A DNA stretch of 64,000 nt from Schizophyllum amplum (GCA_007026445.1 VDMD01000002.1:1178001-1242000), one strand, 5' to 3'; positions 11,282 to 26,433 are shown, counted from the stretch's first letter. Made by a program: numbers and translations. Notes: generated by a model not told the origin, from the letters alone.

Positions 11282-14200
11282 TTAGCGTGGCGCCGGCCCG
11301 CCCTGCGGCTTGCGGATGACGACGAAGGAGCGTCCTTGCGGCGCAGGAGTAGCGGTGGCCGCCGCGGCTGCTGCCGCTGACGAAGATGAATCAAATCCTG
11401 CCTCCTCGTCCATGGACATCGACGGCTGGCTCTGCACACGGTTGCGTCCCCGGATGCGGAACCACGGCTTCTTCTTTGGCCGTGTCGTCGCATTCGAGTC
11501 GTCGCTATCGTAGGACTCATCCTCTTCCTCCACTGGCGCGGTCGTCGGCGGCTCCTGTACTGCCCCCGCGCGCAACTGGGCGAGCACGGACGGGTCCTCG
11601 ATGATCGCCGTCTGCGACTTGGTCCGCGTATGCGGCTGGAAGCCGCTGGACGTAGACGCGTTTGGATGTCGTGCGACGTGGGATACAGATGGCGGCGGCG
11701 AGTCGTCTTCTTCGAGTGATGTCGCGTACGTGGCGAGATGGTGCGTGGGTTTGTTGATGGAGGGGAAGGTATGCACGGAGCTGCCGCCGCCAGGCAGTGT
11801 TGCGTAGGGGTCGTCGATGTGCGCGCGCCCGCCGCCCACGCGCGAGAATCCGCCCTTGTTGTTCATCGACTGCGCGGGTTGTGGCTGCGGCGGTTCACTG
11901 ACGGGAAGATAGCCCGAGTTTGGCCGGCTCATGCTGGCGAACTTCGAACTTCCGAACGGCGCCATGATGTAACCCTCGTCGTCGCTGTCCTCCTTATATG
12001 GCCGCAGTGCATGCTCTGGCCGGAGCACCGACGGCGGCTCGGAGTGGGAGTGTGTGCTCGCTTTCGAACCGTTGACTATGTTGCCCATAAACGGCGGCTG
12101 TGGCACAAACATGTTAGGTGTGGCCGGGGTGCCCTTGCCCAGGTTATACATGTGCTGTGGGTTCTTCGCGTCGTAGTTGTTAGTCGAAGACTTCTTCGTA
12201 TGCCGCCGCCTCCTGCGCTGGCGTCGAGACCCACAGCAGCCCAAGAGCCCGCAAGCGCCCAGCAGCCCGGTGTCGACGGTGTGTGTGCTGCGATCGAAAC
12301 CGACCTGGCCGACGATGCGCACCATCGCCTCGACGAGCTTCATCACCAGCATAAGGGTGAAGGCGAGGTATACAAGAGCGAGAATGACAAGGATACCATA
12401 CGCTACCCAGCCGCCGGGTCCTGCCCCTATATCGATCTAAGACACAGTGAGCTGCGTGATCATGTCTGCTTATGAGACGTCGCATACCGTGGGCGTCAAA
12501 ATGACGAGCAACACCGCGATCACGACGCGCGCAACGCACATGAGGAAGTTTATGAGCCCCATACTTGCCCCAACACCCCAAGGCAGCCAGATACTCGTTA
12601 CCAAAGCCCCCACGACCTCGATGATCAGGATGACAATGGCCTGCGCGAGGCCGCTCTTCTGCCCACAGCCGATGGTGACGCCGAGCGCGAAGTTCACGGC
12701 GAAGAACAGCGCTCCGAACATATGCGACTTTGGCCGGTACAGGTTGTACAACGGGCCCAACGACAGCAGGGTGCGTGTCTCATCGTATAGCTTGTTCGTC
12801 GACGTGAAGTGGACGCGCAGGAGGAGGAGTGCTGGGATGAGCACGGAGATGATGCCGAAGACCAGGCCTGCTAAGGCGCGCGAGGTGGCCGACGCCACGT
12901 CCGCGGAGAGCGTCATGTGATACGAGGAGAATATAGTGACGGGGAGGTAGAAAAAAAGCAAGAGCCGCACGAGATTGCCGTAAAGGACAGCCGCGTGGAA
13001 AGACGAAGCATCGGGCCGCATTCTCGACAGGAACGATTTCCCTACGCCGCGATCCGCAAGCGGTCCTGGCCCGCTGAGCGTATACCGGGAGGGCGGTCGG
13101 AACAACCCGTGCCCGTTCAGCGATTTGTTCTCCTCCGTTGAATGACCGGCCATTGTGGGGTTCGCAGCTTCGAGCATGTCCTTACTACCGGCCGCGAACC
13201 CAGGACCAGGACTACGTGCCCTGTACTTCCCGCTGCTCCACAGCCCGCCTTCGATACCACCTGTCACTGTGTTGACTGCGCCGTCCAGCACCCACAACAG
13301 TACGCTGACCACGATGGTGGCCGCGACGATAGCCAGGAAGATGACGATGGAGACGCCGAAGAGGTCCTGAGGCCGGAGGCCAAGCGCGTAGGCGAAGGAC
13401 GATATACCATTTGTGGCATTTTCGGGGAGCATGAACAAAACATTCGGCGCAGAGCGGTCGATGTACAGAACAGAGCCCGAGTCGTCCAGCTGGTCGGCAA
13501 AATCACTCCGCGGGTTGTACGGCTCCGCGTGCAAGGGGTACCAGTGATGCGTCGCGTCGGCAGCGATGGTGATGTCTATACTGGCGCATTAGCAAGTGGG
13601 AGGGATATACGTGAGAAGGCAACTTGCTGTATATCAGCGACGACCAGGCGGTTTGCGTCAGTAATGGATCTGTGATGCCGAGGTAAGCGAGGGAAATAAT
13701 TCAACGGGCTGTACATACAGATGGATGGTGGCCATTGCACGGCGACCATAGCTAACGCCGTGCACCATTGGCTGTGCCAGAGCACGTCACGAAGGGAGGG
13801 TGTGCCTGCAAAACAATCAGTATATTTTTCGCGGATTGGTCTGCTTAGCCACAGATGCACGCAGACGCATGCAGCCCGTGCAGTGCCGCCGCGGATGGCG
13901 CAGGGGTCATGAGCACAGATATACGCGCGCTTGCCAGGTCTTCGAGTTTGATGACGGGTGGAAAAAGACGTACAAAATCTGAGCAGCGCGGGAGACGCCG
14001 AAAGCCTTTCTCCGCTGATGGCGCTTGCGAGCACGTAGCCCAAACTTTGCACGGTGGGCCATATGCCGGCATGCCGGGACATCCCGCCTCTTCCCCGGCT
14101 CCATGCGCAGACTATTCTCGCCAATCCGACAATAACCCAATAGGCGATCGCGAGGCCGACCGTGCACCAGAAGATGATTACCGCTTGACCGTATGGGTTG

Positions 14201-14827
14201 TCTCCGGAGGGGTCAAGCGGGGTCGTAGACACGTCCAAGCACATGAGCTCGTTGCTGAACGTGTCTACGGCGCGGAGGCGCGTGACGAGGGTCGTGAGAG
14301 CGCGGCTGTCGCCCCACGGGATCGTGGACGAGAGGCCAAACTCGCCCGCGCCGAGGGGGCAGTAGTTCGTCGCGCCCTCTTTGAGCGAGGGAAGGGGGGA
14401 CGCAGGCCGCAGCGTCTCGCAGAGGTACGAGATGTTGGTCCATGCGTTGAGGGTCAGGATCTCCGTCGTTGTGAACAGCGTGGCGGCTGTTCAGCGGGCG
14501 TCAGCGCTCACACGAGGCGCGGAGGAATACTGTGCACTCACCCAGGCTGCCCGATGTATTTGACGACTCCAGTATCCTCGCGGGCGAGTTGCCGAGGATG
14601 GTCAGGTTGAGGTACGGCCCGAGGTTGTCATCGTGCAGCGCCTGTGCGTAGACCGTCGAAATATCGAACTTGAGCGACTCGTTCGCGGATGGATTGAAGC
14701 AGTCCGAGTACGATACGTTGACGGGGCCTGCGAGAACATAGGAAAGGAGAAAAGAGAGGAGGAGAAAAGACAGCGGGCTGCCCATCCCAGACAGCGACGA
14801 CGAAGGAGGAAAGCAAGATGGTTTCAT
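11282..14827 (-). CDS. TRP/FLC-family membrane protein (ML-like plus TRP-like domains)
   Basis: A protein of about 1,050 residues of the fungal TRP-like / flavin-carrier (FLC, Pkd2-like) family, implicated in calcium handling, FAD transport and cell-wall integrity at ER or plasma membranes. A signal peptide starts at 14827 or, more compactly, at the in-frame Met near 14785 (MGSPLSFLLLSFLLSYVLAG). A luminal ML-like domain with DCFNPSANESLKFDISTVYAQAL follows. The multi-pass region (about 14200-12300) has many hydrophobic helices, including VSIVIFLAIVAATIVVSVLLW, AVLYGNLVRLLLFFYLPVTI and ALAGLVFGIISVLIPALLLL. The long C-terminal cytosolic tail (about 12250-11282) is Ser/Pro/Gln-rich with acidic patches and an alanine run near 11350. 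Which cargo or ion it handles cannot be read from sequence. It is divergent from the poly(A) polymerase gene. Confidence 0.85.
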
Positions 14828-15486
14828 CCGACTTTACTTTCCCCATTTGCAAAACAATCAAGCCGTGATCGCGATGACTTCACCCCCGACAAGCTCAGCG
14901 CGGTGGCGCGCACACTCCTGCAAAGCCCCCGTGAACATGTTACCGGATACCTTCTGACCTGCTGTGGCAACGAATATCACTCCACAGAGATGATGCCCCA
15001 TAAATATTAGCAGGCACAGAAATCGCTATGTCTTCATCGATTTTGCACTGCTGTATTGTAAGCCTCTCTGCAAGCTTCCACCGCATACTTGACGAGAGCT
15101 TCAATGTTGCACCAGAAGCAGTAGTAGAAGCCAGCCCGTATCACAAACGAGGGACAACGACCGTTGAAAGGGCGAACGACGTGTATCCTTCTAGACTTCA
15201 ACATCACAACCCGACTGGCCGCCTTTCGTCCCATTGGGACGCAGCTTCCAAGTCTGCCTGTATTACTGTCTGAGATGCAACGGAAGATTTCCAGCCAAGC
15301 ACAAGAAGGTGAGGTCGAGCGGTGAAAGTCAAGTTCAACTGCGAGTCCGACTTCTGAAGTTGGCTCGGAGTCGGACCGAATGACCGGGCTCCGATTTGTG
15401 GCTGTATCACGTGGCGGTCTCTCATTACCGCGGCTTGGACCCGGACTTGGACCCGCACAGAACGAACTGACGACCTGAAGCCCGCC
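14828..15486. other. Divergent intergenic region between TRP-like gene and PAP1
   Basis: About 660 bp with no supportable gene. A 181-codon open frame on the minus strand (15034-15579) runs across it and into the first PAP1 exon. It shows no recognisable domain and is treated as chance. A short direct repeat (GGACCCGGACTTGGACCCG) lies near 15435-15455. The region should contain both divergent promoters. Confidence 0.35.
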
Positions 15487-18183
<2,697 letters not shown>

Positions 18184-19367
18184 CACACCCTGCAAGGACC
18201 CGCTCGCCGTCGCCGTCCGTCCGTCCGTCCGCCCGTCGTCCAACCCGTCTCTTACTCCCGTTGCTTGGGTCTCGTGCTGCCGCCCGTGTGCGCGGCGACG
18301 CTCTGCTTCTGCGCCATGGGTTATTTATCGGATACGAGTTCCGTACAGATCGCTGGAAACACACAATAAGCGACCGCGGCGGTCGTCGTGAGCGCGCTTT
18401 CGTCTGTCTGTTGCTACTCATTCGCGGTGCCGGTCTGGTCAAATGATGCGCAACGGTATACGGGAATGCGCCATGGTACGGGAATTCGCGCTCGCTCTTC
18501 TCCCTCGCTTTCCTGCACTCTTTCCCTTTTTCTTTCCCTTTTTTTGTTGATGATGAACGTCGATGTGTAACAAGCCTACAAGAGTGCCCAGCTATCTTTA
18601 TCCACATGCAAGTTGTATTTTACTACACTACATAGTATCTAAGTGAATGGGTTATGGACTCGTCTTTGTTGTGTAGTAATGGAATGTCAAGGACGCAATT
18701 GCGGATGGATTTGTGGCCGACAGTTGCAGCATGTCAATGAGTAGGTAGGACCCAGTGCTTGCCGCAGCATGTCCTTGGCGGGGCGTCAACGTATACACGA
18801 GCATTCAACGGAGAAGAGGTGAGGCTGCCTGCAGTCTCCCATGAGTGCAGTAGTGCCTGCTTGGCTATGGCGTCTTCGCCATGTCAGCAATCCGATGCTC
18901 GGCTCGACGTGTTTGTACTGCCCCGTCGAGGGCTTTATGCCCGTCTGACGTTGGGCGGAATGCCTGCTTGGTGTGCTGCCGACTGTCGGCTAGCAGGATG
19001 GTGCACGTCCGAGTCATATCGTCGACGTCAGTCCATCGGATGATAACGATTGACAGCGTTCATAAGAGTACACCCGACTGTGAACGAAGAAAGATATCAA
19101 TGTAGAGCATTTGGGAGGTGCTTGAATGGGCTTGAGAGATTCAAGGACGCTTTGGGAGCTTTTGCGGTCAGCTGTCATGGTTTCCGGTCGAAGTTCAACA
19201 TGAGGGGCGTGCCGGCAATTTGCGGATGCCGGGAATTGATCGAGCGCCGAACACGAGCCGGACGAACATTGGAATTGCATTTGTCCCTTTCTCGGCGCCC
19301 CGATACTTACACGGCCTCCTTCGCCGTGCCCCACGCTCTTTACCTCCTCCTCCCACTTCGCCCCCCC
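18184..19367. other. Intergenic stretch between PAP1 and the beta-helix gene
   Basis: About 1.2 kb without a supportable gene. A short GTCC run (about 18213-18232) lies just after the PAP1 stop. Long open frames here carry no domain signal. The promoter, and possibly a missing first exon, of the beta-helix gene should lie in the last few hundred bases. Confidence 0.35.
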
Positions 19368-21026
19368 ATGGAAGATTTCAGGCGCAGGCAGAGGCAGCGA
19401 GCCGTGCAAGAGAGGTGCGTGGAAGCCAACCAACCGACGCCGTGGCGACGCGCGTGGCTCACGTTAAGCTCAAGAGCGTCCGGGCTGGCTTCCCGGGATG
19501 AAAGCGACTGTGTCAGCTCCGAGCCCGCGGACACGGTCACCAGCCGCCTCAACCAGCTCTTCAAGAACAATGGCGCGGGCTACAAGCTGCAGCTGTGCCC
19601 GGGGGAGACGTACACACTCACGGACGCCATCTACATGACGGCTGCCAATCAGGAGCTCAGCACCGCGGGCTACCCGACGGACGATGATCGCGCCATGCTC
19701 GTGATCAGTGGACAGATCGTCAACGGGACGGGGCAGACCACAGCCGTGGATGGGTCGTGCAACGCCTGCAGTGGAGCCGCGCTTCGCAACGTTCAGGTGT
19801 GTGGTGCTTTCGATACCGTTATCCGCGTGTACTCACTCGCCGTGCAGATCAATGGCAGCCGTGGTAATATGACCATCGTCACGGGGGGCGCGAACATCGA
19901 GTTTGGCGGCCATACGAACGGACAGCTCATCGAATACGTCCACTCCTTCGATCCGCGCAGCTGGTCGTGCCTGCACGTCGCGGAGGGCGGCAACACCTGC
20001 ACCAACATCACCGTCCAGAACAACGACATCGGCCCAGCTGGCCTCGACGTCTTTCAGCAGTGGGCAGACGGCATCAGCGTCGCATGCCGCAATTCCATAG
20101 TCAGGAATAATGTCATAAATAACCCGACAGACGGTGGCATCGTTATCTTCGGCTCTCCAGGAACGCAGGTCTACAACAACACTATCGAGGTGTACAATGT
20201 GAGCTTCCCTCCCCGCTTTCACCCGTAGAGAGAGCCTTGTTCATTTTGGCATCAGCAAACGCTTCTTGGCGGAATTAACTTGGTGGATTTTGGCGCCTTC
20301 AATGGCGACTACAGCGGTACCGTCGTACACGACAACACAATCTACGGAGGCTTCGCTACGGATGATGAGGACGACGATGGTCAGACGAAAGGCGAGAACG
20401 ACGACGACTCGATTATCAAGTGAGGTGCCTCCGCATGCCATCTCTGCTATCCGCTCATGCTCTTCCCAAGGATCGGCATCGCCATCGGCCCACGAACCTG
20501 GTTTGGTAACAACGCATACAACAATATCAGCTCCTCCGGCACTGTCACCAACAACAAACTATCGGGCGCGTTCACATACGGCATAGGCCTCACGTCCGCC
20601 AAGAACTTCACCGTCACTGGAAACTCATTCTTCGGCAACTACTCCTTCATCGGCGCACGCGGACCGAATTGCACTGACAACGCCACGCCGAGCCCTGGCG
20701 CCTTCGTCGTCGACCAGAAGACCGCGGTCAGCTCGACCTACCAGACCGACTTCGTCGCGATATCCGACGGTGACTCGCTCACCTGCGTGCTCCCACCCGA
20801 CGGTGGTGATTACTGGCCTTACCGATCGGACCCGACCTCGAGCGACGACGACGAGGGCTTGTCAGGCGGTGCGAAGGCGGGCATCGCCATTGGTGTCATC
20901 TTCGGTGTTCTGGCTGTCGCTGCCGCGGCGTACTTCATCCGCCGCTGGGCCCTGCAGCGCGCCGCTAACGAGCGGGCGTACAAGTCGTCGCGGAGGTCCG
21001 CGTTCCTTGCCAATAAGAACTATTGA
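19368..21026 (+). CDS. Membrane-anchored right-handed beta-helix protein
   Basis: A protein of the parallel beta-helix fold (pectate-lyase-like) found in many agaricomycetes, of unknown substrate. The core reads GAGYKLQLCPGETYTL, NQELSTAGYPT, QLIEYVHSFDPRSWSCLHVAEG, NITVQNNDIGP, QQWADGISVACRNS and DGGIVIFGSPGTQVYNNTI. After an intron come LLGGINLVDFGAFNGDYSG, then IGIAIGPRTWFGNNAYNN and SLTCVLPPDGGDYWPY. Repeated NN/NNT turns fit stacked coils. The C-terminus has one membrane helix (about 20875-20955, GIAIGVIFGVLAVAAAAYFI) and a basic tail, so it is probably cell-surface anchored. The odd point is the start: the ATG at 19368 opens MEDFRRRQRQRAVQ with no signal peptide, although homologs are secreted. 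The true first exon may be upstream or the N-terminus misread. Introns run about 20197-20256 and 20420-20471. Confidence 0.75.
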
Positions 21027-23237
21027 GCCCGTCCGACCCCTGTTCGGTATTTACGCTTCCTGCTCGGCACTTACTTGGCCATTTGCTTCGTCGACGTCTA
21101 ACTTTGCCCCATCCATCGCCCATCCTCCCCTACCATCCACCCCAACCCCCATCTACTCACGATTTTCCGGCCTGTTTATCTAAATATCGCTCGATCTTGC
21201 TTAGAGTCCTTTCGCAGTGTTTGTAACTCCCTAGTCATCGGTTTCGGTTCTTATTCGCGGAGCTATAGACATTGTAATAGTTGCCTACTCCCAACGATTG
21301 TTGCCTAGTCCTATCCCGTGGCTCGCCTTAGTCCTACTCGTCCGCGCCCAGTGCTTCCCGTTTGTGTCCAGTTTGTCACCAGTCCATTTATTCCTGTAGA
21401 TAGTTGGTCTTCGACCTTCGATCCATACCTATCCTGTCCAAGACTCATACTTATCCTCGTAGCTTGCCTTACCCTACAGCGGCCTGGGTCAGATCACCCT
21501 CCCTTTTTATTATTCATCTGGCTACCGCCCATAAGTACAGTACACCGACCGTTCATATCATGCAGTATGCTCAAAGACATTGGGACATCTCGGGTGTGGT
21601 ACAGATATGAGGCCTGAGGCCTGAGGTGTCACACTGGAGAAAGAAAATGAGGTGTCACTCTGGAGAAAGAAAACAAATCGAACTCAGGTCCGACCGTCGA
21701 GAAAGTCGAACCAAAGGTCACGTGCACATGTTGAACTCACCTGGAATTAATTCCGTCACGGTTGACCTCGAGCTCTGAACGCATGACCGCCGTAAGTGCA
21801 CCGAAGTTAATGACGTCTTGCCAACGCGCCTTGCGCCTATTGGAATGACAGTCAGACGGGTATCAGTATGCATTCCAGTGGGAGCGGCTCTCGAATGGCA
21901 ACGGTAAGACCGCTGCAGGAGAGGCGGTCTCATCTCAGCTTGAACGGCAGTGACTCACTTCGGCGCAGCATCTGGTGACTTCGTCGTGGACGTCGAGGAC
22001 GAGGTCATGGACGATGGATCTTCTGACTGACGAAGAGCCCCCTACCTTAGTAGCGTTTCAGCGGCAGCTGAACAGATTCGAAAGAGAGGTCCTGCATCCC
22101 TACATCCCTTAGTTGGAGAGCAAGATTCCATGTCAAGAGCTGTTGCGAGCCAGCGAATGGCCGTTACAGCTGTGCAGCTCACTGCGGGGAACTACGTTAT
22201 ACATATCACCAGTACAGATGCTCACCCGAAGGTAAATAAATGAAGGAGATACGAACACATAGTAGGTAAACCAGGGATGTAAGTCTGCAAATGAAGGATC
22301 AGCACATCCCCAGACATCGGCGTCGAGCAGTGTCAATGGGAATGGGATGGACACCGGGATGGACCTCTGACGGGCAGATCCCGCGTTACAGTCCCCTGCG
22401 GCGAACAGTCTGTCTCTGAGATCCAAACACCACTTGCACTCAAAGCTGATACAGCCAGACGCCCATCCCGGGCTGTCCTGTGACGCCAGTCAGGCAATGT
22501 CCTGTGCCAGTCCGTCAGTAGCCCGAGACACTTGAACTTTTTCCTTTGCGTTTCGACCAAGATGGATCCCACGCGCGAACTAGATGGCTCCCACACGAAG
22601 ATACCTCTCACAGTACGTCCAGATAACTGCTGCACTGTACGCAGAACCAGATGATAAACGCAGGAGCGATGTAGGAGGAACCGCGCTTCTCTGTTTCACG
22701 CCGGGGTCCTGGCTCTTCAGCTGACTTACACAGTGCGCCCGTTGAGGATATGCAGCGCTGCTACGAATGTCGAGCGCGGCGAGTCTCCAAATGTCGTCTG
22801 ATTGTGCCTCTGCATACTGGGGTCATCGCTGCGAATGTAAATCATTGCGCAGAATTGCCGCAGGACGGTCCGGGGCTTTCGTGAGAACACTATAGCCCGA
22901 CGGGGGCGAGGAAAAGGCCAGCCGCGCAGGTGACGGCGCGAGTCGTTATAGGAAGATGATCAGGGATACAAGCTCCCAGGCTGTAGTGGTACGTGAAGGA
23001 AATCTGGCAGAGTCGACCACGGACCTGGCATAGATGAATACGAATCAAACGCACGTATTGAGTGCCAGCAAGGTCGCAGTCACTGTGTGGACCGGGAGCA
23101 CCTCGGCCTAAACGTCGTGACGTACACAAGACGTGGATCATATCAATGATATACGAGTGGAAGCAGACAAAGCAGTATCCTGTGCAGTGAATTAAGTCCC
23201 GAAATGCAAGCGCGACCGCTCACAGTAAACAAGTAGA
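21027..23237. other. Gene-poor stretch, 2.2 kb
   Basis: No gene is supported. It contains the 3' region of the beta-helix gene (pyrimidine-rich to about 21500), a 26 bp tandem duplication (21622-21673), and a small interrupted open frame near 22014-22205. The rest shows only short, domain-free frames on both strands. Confidence 0.4.
21622..21673. repeat. 26 bp tandem duplication
   Basis: The unit TGAGGTGTCAC(A/T)CTGGAG plus AAAGAAAA occurs twice back to back (21622-21647 and 21648-21673), differing at one base. It is preceded by a short GGCCTGA repeat (21610-21624). No gene is nearby. Confidence 0.85.
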
Positions 23238-24312
23238 TCATCTATAATCACGTCTACGGTCCCGCCCTGAGTCCCTGTGATCATCCTCGTCACGATACCG
23301 TTTGTTCCCTCGTTCTCTGTCGTCCGGTGTAGGCGATCGGCGGCGGCGGCCGTCTTCGCGCTCTGGGGACCGCGTCCGCCGTGGCGGCGTCAGACTTCTC
23401 CGTCGGTCGTCGTAGCGCGCAGGTGATGGGCGTCCGGGAGAGCGACTTCGACTATGGTCGTCTCGGCGCCCAAGCTGGTCTCGCGGTCCGCCACCGCCAC
23501 CGAGCGATTTGAGCAGGTCCTCGACGCCGCGCATGCCCTGCGACTTGACCTTCGCCTTCTTCGCCTTCTTCAGCTCTTTGCGGGCGCGACGTTCCTCGGG
23601 GGTCTCGTCCTTGCGCTTGTGCTTCGACTTCTTCTTGCTCTTCTTCGCAGCCTTCTCCTCCCTGTATTTGGACATGAGGTACTCGTACATGGGGTCTTCC
23701 GGATCGATCTTCGGTGCATCGGATTCATCAGAGCTGGACGCTTGATCTTCTTCTAAGGATATGAGCATATTTAGCAGTACATACGCAGTCTGGCACGTAC
23801 CGATGACCATTTGGGGCTTGGCGTTTAGGCTCTGCTCGTCGGCCTCGACCCATTCCCCTTCCTCGTTCTTCGAGCGCGGCTGCTTGTAGTCTCTGACGTG
23901 ATCGACACGCAGGGTGCGCTCAGCTACTTGGGCGCCGTTGAGATTGTCGACTGCAAGAACAGTCGAGCGCTGGTCCTCGTACATGAGGAAGGCGAAGCCT
24001 TTGGGCTTGCCGGTCTCCTTCTCGCGAGGCATGTTGACGTCCATGACTTCGCCATATCTACCAGATGTCAGCATAGTAAAAAGGCATATACGATTACTAC
24101 GTACTGGGAGAATATAGTGATCACGTCTCCTTCAGTGAGCTCGCGGTTCAGACCACCGACGAATACATACGCCGAGTCCTTGTAGTCGTCGTGCCAGGAC
24201 GCGCCGCTGACACCCAGTTCCAGTTCGCGATCATTTATCCTGTTGATCTCCTTGACCACACTGCAGACATCAGCAAGCCTGAATGAGCAGCAGAGACGGG
24301 CGCTTACTTCAT
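23238..24312 (-). CDS. IST3: U2 snRNP component IST3/SNU17 (RBMX2-like), RES complex
   Basis: An RRM protein of the RES (retention and splicing) complex with Bud13 and Pml1, acting in the activated spliceosome. The start is the ATG at 24312: exon 1 is only Met plus two bases, and splicing to 24255 gives MNVVKEINRINDRELELG, the family N-terminus. The single RRM follows: SAYVFVGGLNRELTEGD (RNP2), an intron, then GEVMDVNMPREKETGKPKGFAFLMYED (RNP1) and LNGAQVAERTLRVDHVRDYKQP, the conserved C-terminal extension. After an intron comes a Lys-rich part (KKSKKKSKHKRKDETPEERRARKE), and the protein ends in an Arg/Ser/Asp tail typical of basidiomycete and metazoan RBMX2, longer than in yeast. It shares a 113 bp promoter interval with eIF3d. 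Confidence 0.93.
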
Positions 24313-24425
24313 GGCGGCGACTGGAGAGGTGGGGCGTGGGAGAGCGCACACGTTGCTGTTCGGTACAAGCGGCAATTTTCGAGGCTCGCGTTCATCGACG
24401 CCGATCTTGCTTGTCGTCGACGATA

Positions 24426-26433
24426 ATGGCCTCCTTCTCTCTCCCCACCATCAACGACAACCCAGATGGCGGCTGGGGCCCCTCCTCCTCCAATCTGCCC
24501 AAGCAGTTCAAGTTCAAGGACATCCCCTACGCCCCCTTCTCCAAGTCCGACAAGCTAGGCCGCTTCGCTGACTGGAACGATCTCTCCGCGGACGGCCGTC
24601 AGACCGCTGTCGGACTCCCTTCGACGCAGAACCGCGCGGGACCGGGAGGCCGCAGGCGCGATGGTGCCCAAGCGTTTGGCAGCGGCACTGCGAGCGCGTT
24701 CGCGTACTTCCATGTCGAGGACGAGTCGTCCTTCTCGCTTGTCGATAACCGAGGCGCTCCCCCAACGCGTAGGGGCGGCGGGTTTAACCGTGGGCGCGGA
24801 GCGCCGCGCGGTGGCTACAACACTTGGGGCAACCGCGGTGGTGGGCAGCGTGGCGGTCGTGGAGGCCCTGGCGGAGGCAGGAACATGAACCAGAGAGGTG
24901 GCGGCAGGCGCGGCTGGCGTGATTGGGACAAGGTTTGTCAATGTAATATGCGGTTACTTCAAGATAGCTGATCTCTCAACAGAATAACCGCACACGCGAG
25001 TCTTCAGTGGTTGTCCAGCCATCGTGGCAGGTCTTGGAAGAGATCGAGTTCCATCGTCTGGCCAAGCTGCGTCTGGAAGTTGAGGAGCCGGAAGACCTGT
25101 ACGTTCTTGTGCATCATATCTGTGCTGCACCATCCTGACCAGTTTTCAGTGACTCCTACGGCCGTCTATTTGCTTACGAGAAGACATACGATCGTATCAC
25201 CACCAAAACGGAACGTCCTCTGCAATTAGTGGACCGTATCAAGTACAATACCACCACATCGGATGACCCTGTCATCCAGCAGGTAATCTTGAGTCCTCCG
25301 CTTTACTCGCCCATTTGCTGACAATAAATTTAGCTTGCGTCCAAGAGCACCGCCACGGTGTACGCGACAGACGTGATTCTCAGTGTTCTAATGACTGCAC
25401 CTCGATCGGTGTACCCTTGGGACATTGTCATCGTTCGGGAGGGAAACAACCTCTTCTTCGACAAGCGCGACGGCGGTCCCTTCGATACCGTGACCGTCAA
25501 CGAGAACGCTGCCGACCCCCCGCAGGATCCCACACCGCCCAACCCTAACAACCCGCAGGAGAAGACAGTCCCGGAAGTCCCCACCATCAACACCGCGGCG
25601 TCACTCTCCCTTGAGGCCACCTACATCAACCAAAACTTCGGCTTCCAGTCCGTGAACGAAGCGACGCCGCCGCCGGTTGACCTCGCGCATCCGAACCCCT
25701 TCTACGGCGACGAGACGGAGCCGCTCGCCTCGTGCGGGTACAGGTACCGCGTCTTCGACATGAGCTTGTCGGAGGAGGAACAGATGAAGATCTGTGTGCG
25801 GACGGAGGTGGACGCGTACTTGCCCGGCCTGGGCGACCCACGCCAAGGCAAAGGCCTGGCGACGATCCGCGCGCTGAATGAGTTCGACCCGCGCTCGCAG
25901 GGCGCAGGCGGTGCGCCCGACTGGCGCGCAAAGCTTGACTCGCAGCGCGGTGCCGTCGTCGCGACGGAGATGAAGAACAACAGCGCTAAGCTCGCGAAGT
26001 GGACCGTGCAGAGCATCCTCGCGGGCGCGGACCTGCTCAAGATTGGGTATGTTTTCTTCGTGCATTGAAGGACTGATTCCGGGCCTGACTTTCATTTCTT
26101 AGTTACGTTTCCCGCGCGAACCCTCGCGACAACTCGCGACACGTTATTCTCAGCACAGCCTCCATGCGGCCGACCGACTTCTCTGCGCAGCTGAACGTAT
26201 CTCTGGCCAACGGCTGGGGTATCGTTCGCACTGTGACTGACCTCTGCATGAAGATGCCTGAGGGCAAGTACGTCCTCGTCAAGGACCCTAACAAGGTTCG
26301 TTGTGCTCTTTCTGCTACCATCGTCCCTCGCTGACCCTTCACGCAGCCCATGATTCGCCTGTACGCCGTGCCCATGAACACGTTCACTAACGAGGATGAC
26401 GAGGAGGGCGGTGACTACGATGATGAGCAGTAA
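24426..26433 (+). CDS. Eukaryotic translation initiation factor 3 subunit D
   Basis: eIF3d (Moe1/Int6-associated) of about 570 residues, an eIF3 subunit at the mRNA exit that can bind the cap on selected mRNAs. The ATG at 24426 gives MASFSLPTINDNPDGGWGPSS and QFKFKDIPYAPFSKSDKLGRFADWND, a conserved N-terminus. An RGG/glycine-rich stretch follows (about 24770-24920). Later exons hold SSVVVQPSWQVLEEIEFHRL, YGRLFAYEKTYDRITTKTE, STATVYATDVILSVLMTAPRSVYPWDIV, FDKRDGGPFDTVTVNE, EATYINQNFGFQSV, YRYRVFDMSLSEEEQMKICVR, LNEFDPRSQGAGGAPDWRAKLD, SRANPRDNSRHVIL and GWGIVRTVTDLCMKMPEGKYVL. The acidic C-terminus EDDEEGGDYDDEQ ends at 26431-26433. It is complete, with short introns. Confidence 0.96.

Noticed and set aside
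22752..22800. Possible Zn2Cys6 cluster (CYECRARRVSKC)
   Set aside because: Only three Cys with wrong spacing and no continuation of the six-Cys pattern. The frame ends soon after.
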